A DNA stretch of 64,000 nt from Breznakiella homolactica (lineage in GTDB: Bacteria > Spirochaetota > Spirochaetia > Treponematales > Breznakiellaceae). The stretch's first letter is position 1; each line of letters starts with the position of its first letter. Position numbers and translations under genes: made by a program. Of this stretch, positions 52,582 to 61,567 are shown one piece after another. Where the stretch lies: contig NZ_CP067089.2 of assembly GCF_016616095.2 (NCBI RefSeq), forward strand, positions 2,914,001-2,978,000, in the 5' to 3' direction. The notes beneath the pieces were generated by a model. It worked only from the letters and a program-made list of their open reading frames with translations. It was not told the origin of the DNA and searched no databases.

Positions 52582-53321
52582 TACATCGTGAATTCACTGC
52601 CCAGGTATACTTTCCGGACCATTTCATTCCTGAGGATTTCATCCTTATCCCCCTGAGCGACAATCCGGCCTTCGGCAATGATAAAGGCATTGGTGGTGAT
52701 TTCCAGGGTATCCCGGACGTTGTGGTCGGTGATAAGAATACCGATATCCTGCTCCGCCAGGCGGCGGATTATCTGTTTTATCTCAAATACCGCGATGGGA
52801 TCGATTCCCGCGAAGGGTTCATCCAGAAGCAGGAATTTGGGGTCCGAAGCAAGCGCCCGGGCTATCTCGGTCCGGCGGCGTTCGCCCCCCGAAAGGGTAT
52901 AGCCGTACTGGGTCCGTATCCTGGCGATACCGAATTCCTCCAGTAGCTCTTCAACCCGGCGGGTTTTTTCCGCCTTGCTCAGATTCTTCCGGCTTTCCAT
53001 AATAGCCCAGATATTCTGTTCCACGGTCAGTTTTCTGAAAATAGACGCTTCCTGGGGCAGGTAGGCGATCCCCGCCCGGGCGCGCCGGTACATGGGCTTT
53101 CTGGTAATATCCTCTGAATTGAGGCTCACCGTTCCCATGGTGGGCCGGTAAAATCCCACCACCATGTAAAATATGGTCGTTTTCCCCGCGCCGTTGGGCC
53201 CCAAAAGGCCCGTTATTTCGCCGTTATACATGGAAAAACTGACCCCTTTTACCACTTCCTTGCGGCCGAATTTTTTGTGGAGATCAGTTACCTGCAGAAC
53301 GTGACGGTCAATCGAATCCAC
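52581..53321 (-). CDS. lptB: Lipopolysaccharide export ATPase LptB
   Basis: 246 residues. Walker [15 protein letters not shown]-loop region [12 protein letters not shown], signature [15 protein letters not shown], Walker [15 protein letters not shown] and switch His in [13 protein letters not shown] are the LptB hallmarks. Drives extraction of lipopolysaccharide-type lipid from the inner membrane with LptF/LptG, which are not in the window. Two bases after the lptA stop. The stop codon abuts the palindromic repeat. Confidence 0.93.
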   Translation of the reverse strand: MDSIDRHVLQVTDLHKKFGRKEVVKGVSFSMYNGEITGLLGPNGAGKTTIFYMVVGFYRPTMGTVSLNSEDITRKPMYRRARAGIAYLPQEASIFRKLTVEQNIWAIMESRKNLSKAEKTRRVEELLEEFGIARIRTQYGYTLSGGERRRTEIARALASDPKFLLLDEPFAGIDPIAVFEIKQIIRRLAEQDIGILITDHNVRDTLEITTNAFIIAEGRIVAQGDKDEILRNEMVRKVYLGSEFTM

Positions 53322-53323
53322 CG

Positions 53324-53935
53324 CTACTCCCTTATCGACCCCGACACGGAACCTTCCATGATAACATCATCGGTATCCAGGTCCACCCGGATTCGTTCGG
53401 CCCGGAATTCATCGCTGTTTTTATAGACCACGGGAAAGCCCGAAAGGTCCAGGGTTTTCTCCTTGCGGCGGTACAGGGCGTATTCCGAACGGCATACCAT
53501 GGTATCCTTGAAAAGACGGACCGAAACCTGGATAACCGCGGTACCGGATTCATCGTCATATTCGATAAACCGGCCCTTGGCCACCACCTCGTTCTCCGTA
53601 TCCTCCAGGGTTGAATCCCCCTCGAGGCGGGCAATCTTGAGGGTACGGTCGTACCGCAGCCGGTCCGTCCGGAATATGATACCCTGCTCATCGTCCCGGC
53701 CCCGGACATTGCCGATGCAGTCAATAAACTGATTGTCGTCACCCTGGAGTTCAATACGGTCGGCCTGAAGGATGAGGTTATCCGACTGGACCTCGGCGGA
53801 ACCGGTAAGCACGGTGATTTCTTTTCCCGAAGCCCTCCCGCCGGTCATGCGGTCGGCTTTAAACGTAAAGGTATCGGCGGCTATCAGAACAGGAAAAAGC
53901 AGCGTATACAGCGCCAGAAGAGCTGCGGATCTCAC
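53324..53935 (-). CDS. lptA: LptA/OstA-like periplasmic transport protein
   Basis: 203 residues with signal peptide ([17 protein letters not shown]). Mature part is repetitive beta strand as in OstA/LptA jelly rolls: [55 protein letters not shown]. Forms the periplasmic bridge that carries lipid to the outer membrane. Overlaps lptC by 4 bases and precedes lptB. Confidence 0.85.
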   Translation of the reverse strand: MRSAALLALYTLLFPVLIAADTFTFKADRMTGGRASGKEITVLTGSAEVQSDNLILQADRIELQGDDNQFIDCIGNVRGRDDEQGIIFRTDRLRYDRTLKIARLEGDSTLEDTENEVVAKGRFIEYDDESGTAVIQVSVRLFKDTMVCRSEYALYRRKEKTLDLSGFPVVYKNSDEFRAERIRVDLDTDDVIMEGSVSGSIRE

Positions 53936-54510
53936 TGGCTTTCCTCTTCTTCATCTTCGTGCACATAGGTACCCTGGATACCGGAGGTAAACTCCCAGGT
54001 CCGCCGCCGGGCGTCCGCGCTGAATCCGCGGCCGTTCATATAAGTCCCGTCGGCACGGTATACGGATACTTCGTCATCTTCTCCGCCGGAAAGGACCCTG
54101 TTGCTGTCCTCCCAGGTAAGGCGGTCCGTTTCAATGGTAATATCTTCGGAATCAACGATTATAAGAACCCGTTCCTGGAGACGGACATTCCCGGAGTCGA
54201 GCTCCACCGACGCGGCGCCCGCTTCTCCGGAGGCGTTTACATCGCCGCTGCCCGTATTGTACTGTTCAAAGGAAAAACTGCTGAGTTCCATGATCTGCTT
54301 TTTTTCGTACCGTTCCGCGGTTTCCGCTTCAAACCGTACCATGGGCTCGCCGTTCCGTACCCGCACGTATTCCACATCGTGCATGATGATATCGGGCTGG
54401 TCCGTGCCCTGGGATTCACCGGTGCCGTAATCAAAGGTGCAGGAAACAGCGGTGCAGAGCAGAACGAGTGCCAATTTCCATACGGACCGGCTGCGCCAGG
54501 TTCCTTTCAT
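53932..54510 (-). CDS. lptC: LptC-like protein, probably lipid-anchored
   Basis: 192 residues. The N terminus LALVLLCTAVSC looks like a lipoprotein signal, while classical LptC is anchored by an uncleaved helix. The rest is LptC-type beta-jelly-roll: DIIMHDVEYVRVRNGEP, then AERYEKKQIMELSSFSFEQY and VNASGEAGAASVEL. Connects LptB2FG to LptA. Start lies 8 bases after pyrG. Confidence 0.78.
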   Translation of the reverse strand: MKGTWRSRSVWKLALVLLCTAVSCTFDYGTGESQGTDQPDIIMHDVEYVRVRNGEPMVRFEAETAERYEKKQIMELSSFSFEQYNTGSGDVNASGEAGAASVELDSGNVRLQERVLIIVDSEDITIETDRLTWEDSNRVLSGGEDDEVSVYRADGTYMNGRGFSADARRRTWEFTSGIQGTYVHEDEEEESQ

Positions 54511-54518
54511 TCGATTTT

Positions 54519-56153
54519 CTATCCTTGGGACTGCTTCCGGTCCCGGACCGCCGCGATAAAATCCCGGAACAGAGGATTCGCCGCGGTTGGTTTTGATTTA
54601 AATTCAGGATGAAACTGGACGCCCACACCCCAGGGATGGTCCGGCCATTCTACGGCTTCCACAAGGCTGCCGTCGGGGGTCAGGGCGGAAATCCGAAGCC
54701 CGGACCCGGCCATTTCGGTCCGGTATTTATTGGAAAACTCATACCGGTGGCGGTGGCGTTCGAAAATCTGGGCTTTCCCGTAGGCCGCAAAAATCCGGGT
54801 CCCCGGCTCGGCCGCGGATTCGCTTTTGCCGAGACGCATGGTTCCACCGTAATTTTTTACATCCACCTGTTCCTCCAGAAGGCTCACCACAGGATGTTTG
54901 GTATCGGGATTGAATTCCGAAGAATCCCCGTCTTCCCATCCGAGCACACCCCGGGCCCAGTCGATCACCATGATCTGCATCCCCAGGCATATACCGAGGT
55001 ACGGAACCTTGTTAACCCGCGCCCATTCCGCGGCTTTGACCATGCCGTTGATCCCCCGCTGGCCGAAACCGCCGGGGACCAGGACACCGTCAACCCCGCC
55101 GCCGGCGGCTTCGGGGCCGAGGATACTGTCCGCCGACGCGGCTTCCTCCAGTTTCGAGGAATCGATCTTGACCAGTTCCACCGCGACCTGGCCGGCCAGC
55201 CCCGCGTGGAAAAGCGCCTCATACACGGATTTATAGGCATCGTGGAGGTCCATATATTTGCCCACAATACCGATCCGGACGGTTCCCTTCCGGGCGGAAA
55301 ACTGGTCCATCATGGCGCGCCACGGCCTGAGGTTAACATGCCTGGCCTCGACCCCCATTTTCTTCAGAACCACCAGATCCAGCTGCTGGTCGGAAAAAAT
55401 CAGAGGTATTTCATAAATGGTAGTGTCTATATCGTAGGAAGTAAAGACCGCGTCGGGAGCCACATTGGTAAAAAGGGCAATTTTCCGCCGGGTGGACTCA
55501 TCGAGCTGCACCGGCGCCCGGCAGATGAGCACATCCGGCTGGATTCCCTGCTCCTGCATAGCCTTTACGGAGTGCTGGGTGGGTTTGGTCTTGAGTTCCC
55601 CCCCGGCCACTTCGGGAACCAGGGTCAGATGGACCGAAATAGCGTTTTCCCGGCCCAGTTCATGAATAAGCTGCCGGGCGGCCTCCAGGAAGGGAATCGA
55701 TTCAATGTCCCCTACGGTCCCGCCGATCTCGATGATTACCACATCCGTATCGGGATCTTCCTTCCCCACCGCCAGGATACGGCCTTTGATTTCATCGGTT
55801 ATATGGGGAATAACCTGGACTGTCCGCCCCAAGTAGCGGCCTTCCCGTTCCTTTCGGATTACCGATTCGTACACCTGGCCGGTGGTTATGGAATTCGCCT
55901 GTGACAGGGGACCGGAGGTAAACCGGGCGTAATTCCCGAGATCGAGATCCGTTTCCGCGCCGTCATCGGTGACGTAGACTTCCCCGTGCTGATACGGACT
56001 CATGGTACCGGCATCAACATTGATATAGGGATCACATTTTACCATACGGACATTGAGACCCCTTCCTTCAAGCAGTGCGCCTAAAGAAGAGGCAGCTACA
56101 CCCTTGCCTAAGCTTGAGCATACGCCGCCTGTGACAAAAATATACTTATTCAT
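54519..56153 (-). CDS. pyrG: CTP synthase
   Basis: 544 residues, full length. N-terminal synthetase domain KYIFVTGGVCSSLGKGVAAS and VIIEIGGTVGDIES. C-terminal glutamine amidotransferase with catalytic Cys in YLGICLGMQIMVID and the His-Pro-Glu triad part in VQFHPEFKSKP. Reaction: UTP plus glutamine and ATP to CTP. First gene before lptC-lptA-lptB on the minus strand. Divergent from cheR, with repeat copy B between them. Confidence 0.97.
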   Translation of the reverse strand: MNKYIFVTGGVCSSLGKGVAASSLGALLEGRGLNVRMVKCDPYINVDAGTMSPYQHGEVYVTDDGAETDLDLGNYARFTSGPLSQANSITTGQVYESVIRKEREGRYLGRTVQVIPHITDEIKGRILAVGKEDPDTDVVIIEIGGTVGDIESIPFLEAARQLIHELGRENAISVHLTLVPEVAGGELKTKPTQHSVKAMQEQGIQPDVLICRAPVQLDESTRRKIALFTNVAPDAVFTSYDIDTTIYEIPLIFSDQQLDLVVLKKMGVEARHVNLRPWRAMMDQFSARKGTVRIGIVGKYMDLHDAYKSVYEALFHAGLAGQVAVELVKIDSSKLEEAASADSILGPEAAGGGVDGVLVPGGFGQRGINGMVKAAEWARVNKVPYLGICLGMQIMVIDWARGVLGWEDGDSSEFNPDTKHPVVSLLEEQVDVKNYGGTMRLGKSESAAEPGTRIFAAYGKAQIFERHRHRYEFSNKYRTEMAGSGLRISALTPDGSLVEAVEWPDHPWGVGVQFHPEFKSKPTAANPLFRDFIAAVRDRKQSQG

Positions 56154-56200
56154 GTAAATAGATTATCTCCAGTCGTGAAGTCTTCGTCAACGCCATCACG

Positions 56201-56403
56201 GGGTATCCGCTGTATACCGGGTAAATATTTCACAGAAGCATGGTGTGAAAAACGGTTCGGGGGTCCTGACGCAGAATATGGGATTTGAGCGACTTTCGAG
56301 GCCTTTAGGCCGCTGAGGAGCCAAATCCCCATATCCTACGGCAGGACCCCTCGTTCCGTCTTCACCATGCAGCGGCGCCGGATCACATATAATGCGGATA
56401 CAC
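56201..56403 (+). repeat. 203-base palindromic repeat, copy B
   Basis: Same plan and orientation as copy A: GGGTATCCGCTGTATACCGG at the left and GCGGATACAC at the right end, CACAGAAGCATGGTG (56231-56245) against CACCATGC (56373-56380), and an inner stem ATATGGGATTTG against CAAATCCCCATAT. The core GAGCGACTTTCGAGGCC...GGAGC (56287-56321) is shared. The stem sequences differ from copy A but pair within the copy. Ends about 13 bases before the cheR -35 box. Confidence 0.88.
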
Positions 56404-56415
56404 TGTAAGTTTTGA

Positions 56416-56444
56416 TTGACAGTTATCCGCGGAATACTTAAAGT
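56416..56444 (+). promoter_or_regulatory. Promoter of cheR, possibly giving a leaderless message
   Basis: TTGACA (56416-56421), 17 bases, TAAAGT (56439-56444). The cheR ATG at 56451 is only 7 bases after the -10, about where transcription should begin, and there is no ribosome site before it. Confidence 0.55.
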
Positions 56445-56450
56445 AGTAAT

Positions 56451-57272
56451 ATGGCGGATGATGTATTCTTTACCGATGCCGACTTTGATATGTACCGGAA
56501 CCTCATTTACAACGAAAGCGGTATCCATTTTACCAGCACAAACCGTTCCATACTGGAAAGCAGGCTTAAGGAACGACTCAGGGGAAATGGGGTCGAAACC
56601 GTACGGGCATATTACGATATAATCAGCAAAGACAAGGAAGAACTCAAGAATTTCCTTGATTCAATTACCACAAACCTGACGCGGTTCTTCCGCAACCAGG
56701 CCCATTTCGACGCCCTGGAGAATTTTGTCATCCCTGAAGTAATGAACATCAAAAAAAGCAGCGGTAATTTCACGATAAAAATATGGAGCGCCGGCTGTTC
56801 CACCGGGGAAGAACCCTATACCATTGCCATGCTTATGCAGGAAATACTCCCTCCCCCATGGAAAGTCGAAATTGTCGCCAGTGATATAAGCCTTAAATCC
56901 CTGATGGTTGGAAAAGAAGGATTTTACGCGGACAGCCGTATCGTGGGAATCCCCGACAATTACCTCAAAAAGTATTTCGATAAAGTAGACGGGGGCTATA
57001 AAGTCCACGACGACATTAAGTCGCGGATACGGTTCGATTACCACAATCTTAAAAACGATTCCGGCCTCCGGGGAATGGATGTGGTTTTCTGCAGAAACGT
57101 GCTCATTTATTTCGATGAAGCGGCCCAGACCGCCGCGGTCAACCGTTTCTGGGAAGCCATGGCGCCAAAATCGTTCCTGTTTATCGGACATTCCGAATCC
57201 CTGTTTGGTATGGACACGAAATTTGAATTTGTCAAAACCCAGTGGGCTACCCTGTACAGGAAGTATATATAG
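56451..57272 (+). CDS. cheR: Chemotaxis protein methyltransferase CheR
   Basis: 273 residues. N-terminal helical CheR domain (DFDMYRNLIYNESGI, LDSITTNLTRFFRNQAHF), SAM-binding WSAGCSTGEEPYTIAML, VASDISLKSL and FCRNVLIYFDEAAQ. Methylates glutamates of chemoreceptors using S-adenosylmethionine. No C-terminal TPR or pentapeptide-binding extension. 108 bases before cheB. Confidence 0.95.
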   Translation: MADDVFFTDADFDMYRNLIYNESGIHFTSTNRSILESRLKERLRGNGVETVRAYYDIISKDKEELKNFLDSITTNLTRFFRNQAHFDALENFVIPEVMNIKKSSGNFTIKIWSAGCSTGEEPYTIAMLMQEILPPPWKVEIVASDISLKSLMVGKEGFYADSRIVGIPDNYLKKYFDKVDGGYKVHDDIKSRIRFDYHNLKNDSGLRGMDVVFCRNVLIYFDEAAQTAAVNRFWEAMAPKSFLFIGHSESLFGMDTKFEFVKTQWATLYRKYI

Positions 57273-57380
57273 AGGGAAAACCCGGATTCCCGGTACTGAC
57301 TCGGGCGGAACGGGCATGGGCGGCCGCCATTGGCCGGCGGATTTCCCATGGTATAATGTAATTAAGCAAGGAGCTGTGTT

Positions 57381-58505
57381 GTGGCTGACGAGGTTTCGGT
57401 ATTAGTTGTTGACGACTCCGCGCTGATGCGGAATCTCATTTCAAAAATGATTGAAGCAACTCCGGGCTTGGTAGTAGCGGATAAAGCCATGAACGGCGTC
57501 TTTGCCCTCCAGAAAATACCCCGGTGCAATCCCGATATTATTGTTCTGGACCTGGAAATGCCGGAGATGAACGGCATCGAGTTCTTGAAGGAACGGAAAA
57601 AACAGGGAATCACCATTCCGGTTATTATCCTTTCTTCCATCGCCAGCCGGGGGGCGGAAGTTACTATGGAAGCCCTTTCCCTGGGGGCCAGTGATTTTAT
57701 CCAGAAACCATCGGGGTCAATTTCCGAAGACATAGGCACGGTAAAGGAAAATTTAACCGGCATGCTCCTGGCCTACGGGTCGCAGTACCGCCGGAGTCAG
57801 GGTAAAAAGGTACTTACCCCCGCGGAGTATCCCAAAAAAGAAGCTCCTCCTGCGCAGGATCTGCTGAGCCGGAAGCCGGCGGCGGCAGGCCCGGTAAAAC
57901 GGATTGAGCCCCTGCGGAAACCCGGAAAGATAGAAATCATTGCCATCGGTATCTCCACCGGAGGGCCCGACGCGCTCCGGGAAGTTTTTGCCCATATTGA
58001 CGCGGATATTCCCCAGCCTATTGTGGTGGTGCAGCACATGCCCGCGGGATTTACCCTGGAATTTGCCCGCAGCCTCGACCGGCTGTGCCCGCTGGAAGTC
58101 AAAGAAGCGGAAGACGGGGACGTGATAAAATCCGGCCGGATTCTCATAGCGCCGGGGAGCAAACACCTGGAGGTGGAGCGGAAATCCCTGGCAACGATCG
58201 CCCGGTTATCCGACGCGCCGCCGGTAAGCGGCCACAGGCCTTCGGCGGATGTATTGTTTGCCTCCGTGGCGCTGGCGTTCCAGAACCATGCCATGGGGGT
58301 TATCATGACCGGTATGGGCCGGGACGGAGCGACACAGCTCGGGTCTATTTTACGGGAAGGAGGAATCACCCTGGGTCAGGACGAAGCGAGCAGCATTGTC
58401 TACGGTATGCCCCGGGTGGCGTATGAGATGGGACATGTTATGGAACAGGTCCCCCTTAAGAAAATGGCAGAAAGAATTTCATCCATAGCAAAAGCTCAGC
58501 GTTAA
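57381..58505 (+). CDS. cheB: Chemotaxis protein-glutamate methylesterase CheB
   Basis: 374 residues. Receiver domain with Asp57 in IIVLDLEMPEMNGIEF, a linker about 130-180, then the methylesterase domain with catalytic Ser in IGISTGGPDAL, His in VVQHMPAGFTLEF and Asp in MTGMGRDGA. Removes receptor methyl groups and deamidates glutamines. GTG start at 57381 with AAGGAG upstream. Adjacent to cheR. Confidence 0.95.
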   Translation: MADEVSVLVVDDSALMRNLISKMIEATPGLVVADKAMNGVFALQKIPRCNPDIIVLDLEMPEMNGIEFLKERKKQGITIPVIILSSIASRGAEVTMEALSLGASDFIQKPSGSISEDIGTVKENLTGMLLAYGSQYRRSQGKKVLTPAEYPKKEAPPAQDLLSRKPAAAGPVKRIEPLRKPGKIEIIAIGISTGGPDALREVFAHIDADIPQPIVVVQHMPAGFTLEFARSLDRLCPLEVKEAEDGDVIKSGRILIAPGSKHLEVERKSLATIARLSDAPPVSGHRPSADVLFASVALAFQNHAMGVIMTGMGRDGATQLGSILREGGITLGQDEASSIVYGMPRVAYEMGHVMEQVPLKKMAERISSIAKAQR

Positions 58506-58559
58506 AAAAAAGAAAAATTAAAAAAAACAGCCCGGCAAGGACGGGCGCAGGAGGAAAAA

Positions 58560-58760
58560 ATGGAAAAGACGTTTCGCTGCGGAATATGCGGTAAAACAGC
58601 AAAACTGGGGATCGAAGATGAAGTCCCCGTATGCCACGGACAGGAGATGCAGGAAGTAATTGAACAGACAGGCGCTGCGTGTATGCACGCCGGCCCCGAA
58701 GCTGCCAGGCCAATGGAAGCGGAAGGTCCCTGCAACGACTATACCGGCGAACAAAAGTAA
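58560..58760 (+). CDS. Small Cys-rich protein, possible desulforedoxin-like metal site
   Basis: 66 residues, strong ribosome site GGAGG. FRCGICGKTAKL provides a Cys-x-x-Cys knuckle, and VCHGQEM stands where desulforedoxin-like (Dx) domains have Cys-Cys-Gly-x-x-Met, so one ligand would be His. Two further Cys follow in the C-terminal tail. Likely binds Zn or Fe; function unknown. Lies between cheB and a methyltransferase gene. Confidence 0.65.
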   Translation: MEKTFRCGICGKTAKLGIEDEVPVCHGQEMQEVIEQTGAACMHAGPEAARPMEAEGPCNDYTGEQK

Positions 58761-58793
58761 TTTTATTCCAGTAATGAAAGTTTAGTAACCACC

Positions 58794-59546
58794 ATGAGAG
58801 AACTCTACAACAGCATGCTAGAATACTATGATGAACTGTTTCCCGTGGAACAGGACCGTATAGATTTTATTGTATCTTATGCGGAACGGATACGAAAATC
58901 CGGTGCGGCTTCCGGGATGGTCAAACTGCTCGATCTCGGATGCGCCACCGGTACCACGGCAATTCAGCTTATGAAAACCGGGATGGATGTGACCGGCATC
59001 GACAGCAATGACGCTATGATACAAAGCGCCAACCGGCGCAACCCGGAGCCGAAAACAAACGCCCGGTTTTTTGCCATGGATATGGCGAATGTCAAAAAGT
59101 ATTTTTCCCCGGGCAGCTTTGATATCATCCTCTGTCTGGGAAACACCCTGGCGCATCTGAACGGAAATGAGGATATACTCGATGTGATCCGCACCGCCGC
59201 CGGCCTGCTGAAAAAAAACGGGGTTTTTATATTCCAGCTGATCAATTACGACCGTATTCTGGACAAAAAAATCACCGAGCTGCCGGCAATCGAAACCCAA
59301 AGAAGCCGCTTTGTCCGGAAATACGCGTTTACCGGGGATGGGCACATAAACTTTCACGCCACGCTGATTTCATCCACCGGAAATATGGTGTTCAGCGAGG
59401 AAACGACCCTCTATCCTGTGACGCTTAAGGAACTCACCGGAGACCTGCGGGAAGCCGGCCTGATTGAGGAAGATCTGTACAGCGATTTTGACCGCGGCCC
59501 CCTGGGAAAGGATTCCCTGGCCATACTGGGCACGGCTTCAAAGTAA
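58794..59546 (+). CDS. Class I SAM-dependent methyltransferase
   Basis: 250 residues. Motif I LLDLGCATGTTAIQLM, Asp of motif II in VTGIDSNDAM, FDIILCLGNTLAHL in motif IV, and LLKKNGVFIFQL. The C-terminal beta part resembles the YcgJ/Methyltransf_25 group. The acceptor is unknown. No ribosome site at the ATG (58794). Convergent with the ricT-like gene. Confidence 0.8.
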   Translation: MRELYNSMLEYYDELFPVEQDRIDFIVSYAERIRKSGAASGMVKLLDLGCATGTTAIQLMKTGMDVTGIDSNDAMIQSANRRNPEPKTNARFFAMDMANVKKYFSPGSFDIILCLGNTLAHLNGNEDILDVIRTAAGLLKKNGVFIFQLINYDRILDKKITELPAIETQRSRFVRKYAFTGDGHINFHATLISSTGNMVFSEETTLYPVTLKELTGDLREAGLIEEDLYSDFDRGPLGKDSLAILGTASK

Positions 59547-59567
59547 TGGAACCTTTCCAGGATATCG

Positions 59568-60578
59568 TTATTCCGCAGTTTCCGTATCAGGGGTAAGTTT
59601 AGAGATACGCCACCGGCCGTCTACCCGTTCAAAGGCCGTTCCCGCCAGGCTCAGCTGCCGTCCGTCTTCGGCGCTGATGCGGAGCTTTCCGGCCACGACA
59701 TTGACCTCTATTACCTTCCACATGGTGCCTTCGTGGTTGATTTTGCAGCCCTCCGAAGGCATAAGCCGGCGCTGTTCGCCGTAGAAATTGTGTTCATAAG
59801 CCAGACAGCACAGGAGACGGCCGCAGGGACCGGAAATCTTCATAGAATTAAGGGACAGGTTCTGGTCCTTCGCCATTTTAATCGAAACCGGTTTGAGTTT
59901 ATCCGAAACCATATGGCAGCAGTATCCTCTGCCGCAGACTCCGAGGCCGCCCACAACCCGGGATTCATCCCGGACACCGATCTGGCGCAGTTCTATTCTT
60001 GTTTTGAAGATACCCACCAGATCCTTAACCAGCTCACGGAAATCGACCCGGCTTTCGGCGGTGAAGAAAAACAGTATCTTCGGTTCTTCAAGCAGATAAT
60101 GGACCGAAACAAGCTTCATCTCCAGTTTATGGGCATCGATCTTTTCCCGGCAGGTACGGAAAGCTTCCTTTTCCTGATGGGCATTCTTCCGGGCTTTTTC
60201 GAGATCCTCTTCCGAAGCGATCCGCACGATACGGCTCATCTCTTTGAGATTATGGTTCCCCTTGTTCTGAATGGAGCCGATAACCGTAGCGAGGTCCAGA
60301 CCGTACCGGGTGGGGACCAGCACCATATCGCCGTTATTTAAAGGGTCCCCGGGGAACGCGGCGGTAAATGTTTCGTGGGAATAGGACAGGCGGAGACTGT
60401 AAAGCGGAGTCTTCGGGTCCAGGGGTTCGGCGCTGCTCTCTCCGGCGACAACCACGTCGAGGGCCTGATCTTCCTCTTCGGGGGTATCCTCCAGGGCGCT
60501 GATATCATCATCAATATATTCGTCTTCGGCTGTGTCAGCCGGTATACTGTTATATGAATCTAGTTCATTTTCATTCAT
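59568..60578 (-). CDS. PSP1-domain protein, RicT (YaaT)-like
   Basis: 336 residues: acidic N terminus of about 50 residues (DTAEDEYIDDDISALEDTPE), then the PSP1 core with Cys-rich segments GLGVCGRGYCCHM and ISGPCGRLLCCLAYEHN. In Bacillus RicT, together with RicA and RicF, the Cys bind 4Fe-4S clusters and affect RNA maturation. Here its neighbours are YaaR-like, bactofilin and M23 genes. 12 bases from the YaaR-like gene. Confidence 0.85.
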   Translation of the reverse strand: MNENELDSYNSIPADTAEDEYIDDDISALEDTPEEEDQALDVVVAGESSAEPLDPKTPLYSLRLSYSHETFTAAFPGDPLNNGDMVLVPTRYGLDLATVIGSIQNKGNHNLKEMSRIVRIASEEDLEKARKNAHQEKEAFRTCREKIDAHKLEMKLVSVHYLLEEPKILFFFTAESRVDFRELVKDLVGIFKTRIELRQIGVRDESRVVGGLGVCGRGYCCHMVSDKLKPVSIKMAKDQNLSLNSMKISGPCGRLLCCLAYEHNFYGEQRRLMPSEGCKINHEGTMWKVIEVNVVAGKLRISAEDGRQLSLAGTAFERVDGRWRISKLTPDTETAE

Positions 60579-60590
60579 AGGAATGTCTCC

Positions 60591-61109
60591 TCATTGCAGC
60601 AAATCAACCAGGATGCCGGCAATTTCGTCAAGCCGCGCCAGGATTTCAAGCTGTGAATTCTGGCCTGCCATGATACTGGCTGCAAGCTGTTCAAGTTTGC
60701 GGTCCGCAACCTGGACCAGGGTAAACTTCTTGCGTTTCAGAAGATTGGTACCGCTGGTTTGTTCCTCCACAGTATACCCGTTTTCCACAATATAGTGAAG
60801 GAAATTTCTGACCGCCTGTTTGTATTTCTTAATTTCCTCCGGGAACGGCCGCTGCCGGAGTTCGTCCCCGGCGCTGTGCACACCGTCAAGAAGTTCCCGC
60901 AGGGTTTCTTCCGAAGGGCTGAGATCCCGGATTTCACCGGCGGAGGCAGTTTCGCCGGCGGCTTCGTCCAGAATCGCGGAGAACCGGGGCTTTTTTACTC
61001 CCCTGACATCGTCTTTTTCTTTTGATTTTTTCGCTTCGGGTTTTACCGTATTGTACAGAGCGGGGTTGAAAAAAGGGCTGCTGCTGTCGGGGAAATCAAC
61101 CTTAGCCAT
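60591..61109 (-). CDS. YaaR-like (DUF327) protein
   Basis: 172 residues, mostly helical. LRELLDGVHSAGDELRQRP and EIKKYKQAVRNFLHYIVENG match the DUF327/YaaR pattern. The N-terminal 40 residues are charged and disordered-looking. Function unknown; in Firmicutes yaaR and yaaT/ricT also occur close together, which supports the assignment. Lies between the bactofilin and RicT-like genes. Confidence 0.75.
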   Translation of the reverse strand: MAKVDFPDSSSPFFNPALYNTVKPEAKKSKEKDDVRGVKKPRFSAILDEAAGETASAGEIRDLSPSEETLRELLDGVHSAGDELRQRPFPEEIKKYKQAVRNFLHYIVENGYTVEEQTSGTNLLKRKKFTLVQVADRKLEQLAASIMAGQNSQLEILARLDEIAGILVDLLQ

Positions 61110-61127
61110 ACCCTATTGTGCCATACC

Positions 61128-61559
61128 TTATTCGGATTGGGAAGCGAATCCCGAGATTGCCGAATATACGCTCCGGGCATCCCGGTATGAGGACACCGTG
61201 GCGTTCCACTGCGCCTCATCCTGACATACGACGACCCGGCCGTGGATAAGGCAGCCGTCGTCCGCCTGTATACGGCGGGTTATAATGTCGCCCAGGACAA
61301 GTCCGGTGGAAAGAATGGTAATGCGTTCGCTGGCCAGGATATTGCCCTGTACAACACCGCCGATGGTTACGTTGGTACCGCTGATATCACTCTTCATTCT
61401 GGCGTTTTCGCCAACCACCACCCGGCCGGCGGCCTTAAGGTCGCCCCGGAGGCTTCCGTCCACCCGGACAAATCCGGGGGCCGTTATATCTCCATTAACG
61501 GAAGTACCGGGTCCTATGATTGTGTTGATTATGAGTTCAGTATGATTAACCCGGGCCAT
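61128..61559 (-). CDS. Bactofilin
   Basis: 143 residues. Core of right-handed beta-helix repeats: GTSVNGDITAPGFVRVDGSL, GDLKAAGRVVVGENARM, GNILASERITILSTG. Polymerises without nucleotide and often works with an adjacent M23 peptidase in cell shape, as the gene order here suggests (peptidase then bactofilin, 8 bases apart). Unstructured N and C tails are short. Confidence 0.93.
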   Translation of the reverse strand: MARVNHTELIINTIIGPGTSVNGDITAPGFVRVDGSLRGDLKAAGRVVVGENARMKSDISGTNVTIGGVVQGNILASERITILSTGLVLGDIITRRIQADDGCLIHGRVVVCQDEAQWNATVSSYRDARSVYSAISGFASQSE

Positions 61560-61567
61560 AGATCGGA

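Noticed and set aside
52261..52946. Open frames on both strands through repeat copy A (for example 52458-52946 plus and 52261-52503 minus)
   Set aside because: They follow from the palindrome and run into lptB; protein sequences mirror the repeat arms rather than any domain.
54609..55904. 431-codon open frame antisense to pyrG
   Set aside because: Composition-driven shadow of a highly conserved gene; no ribosome site and no recognisable domain.
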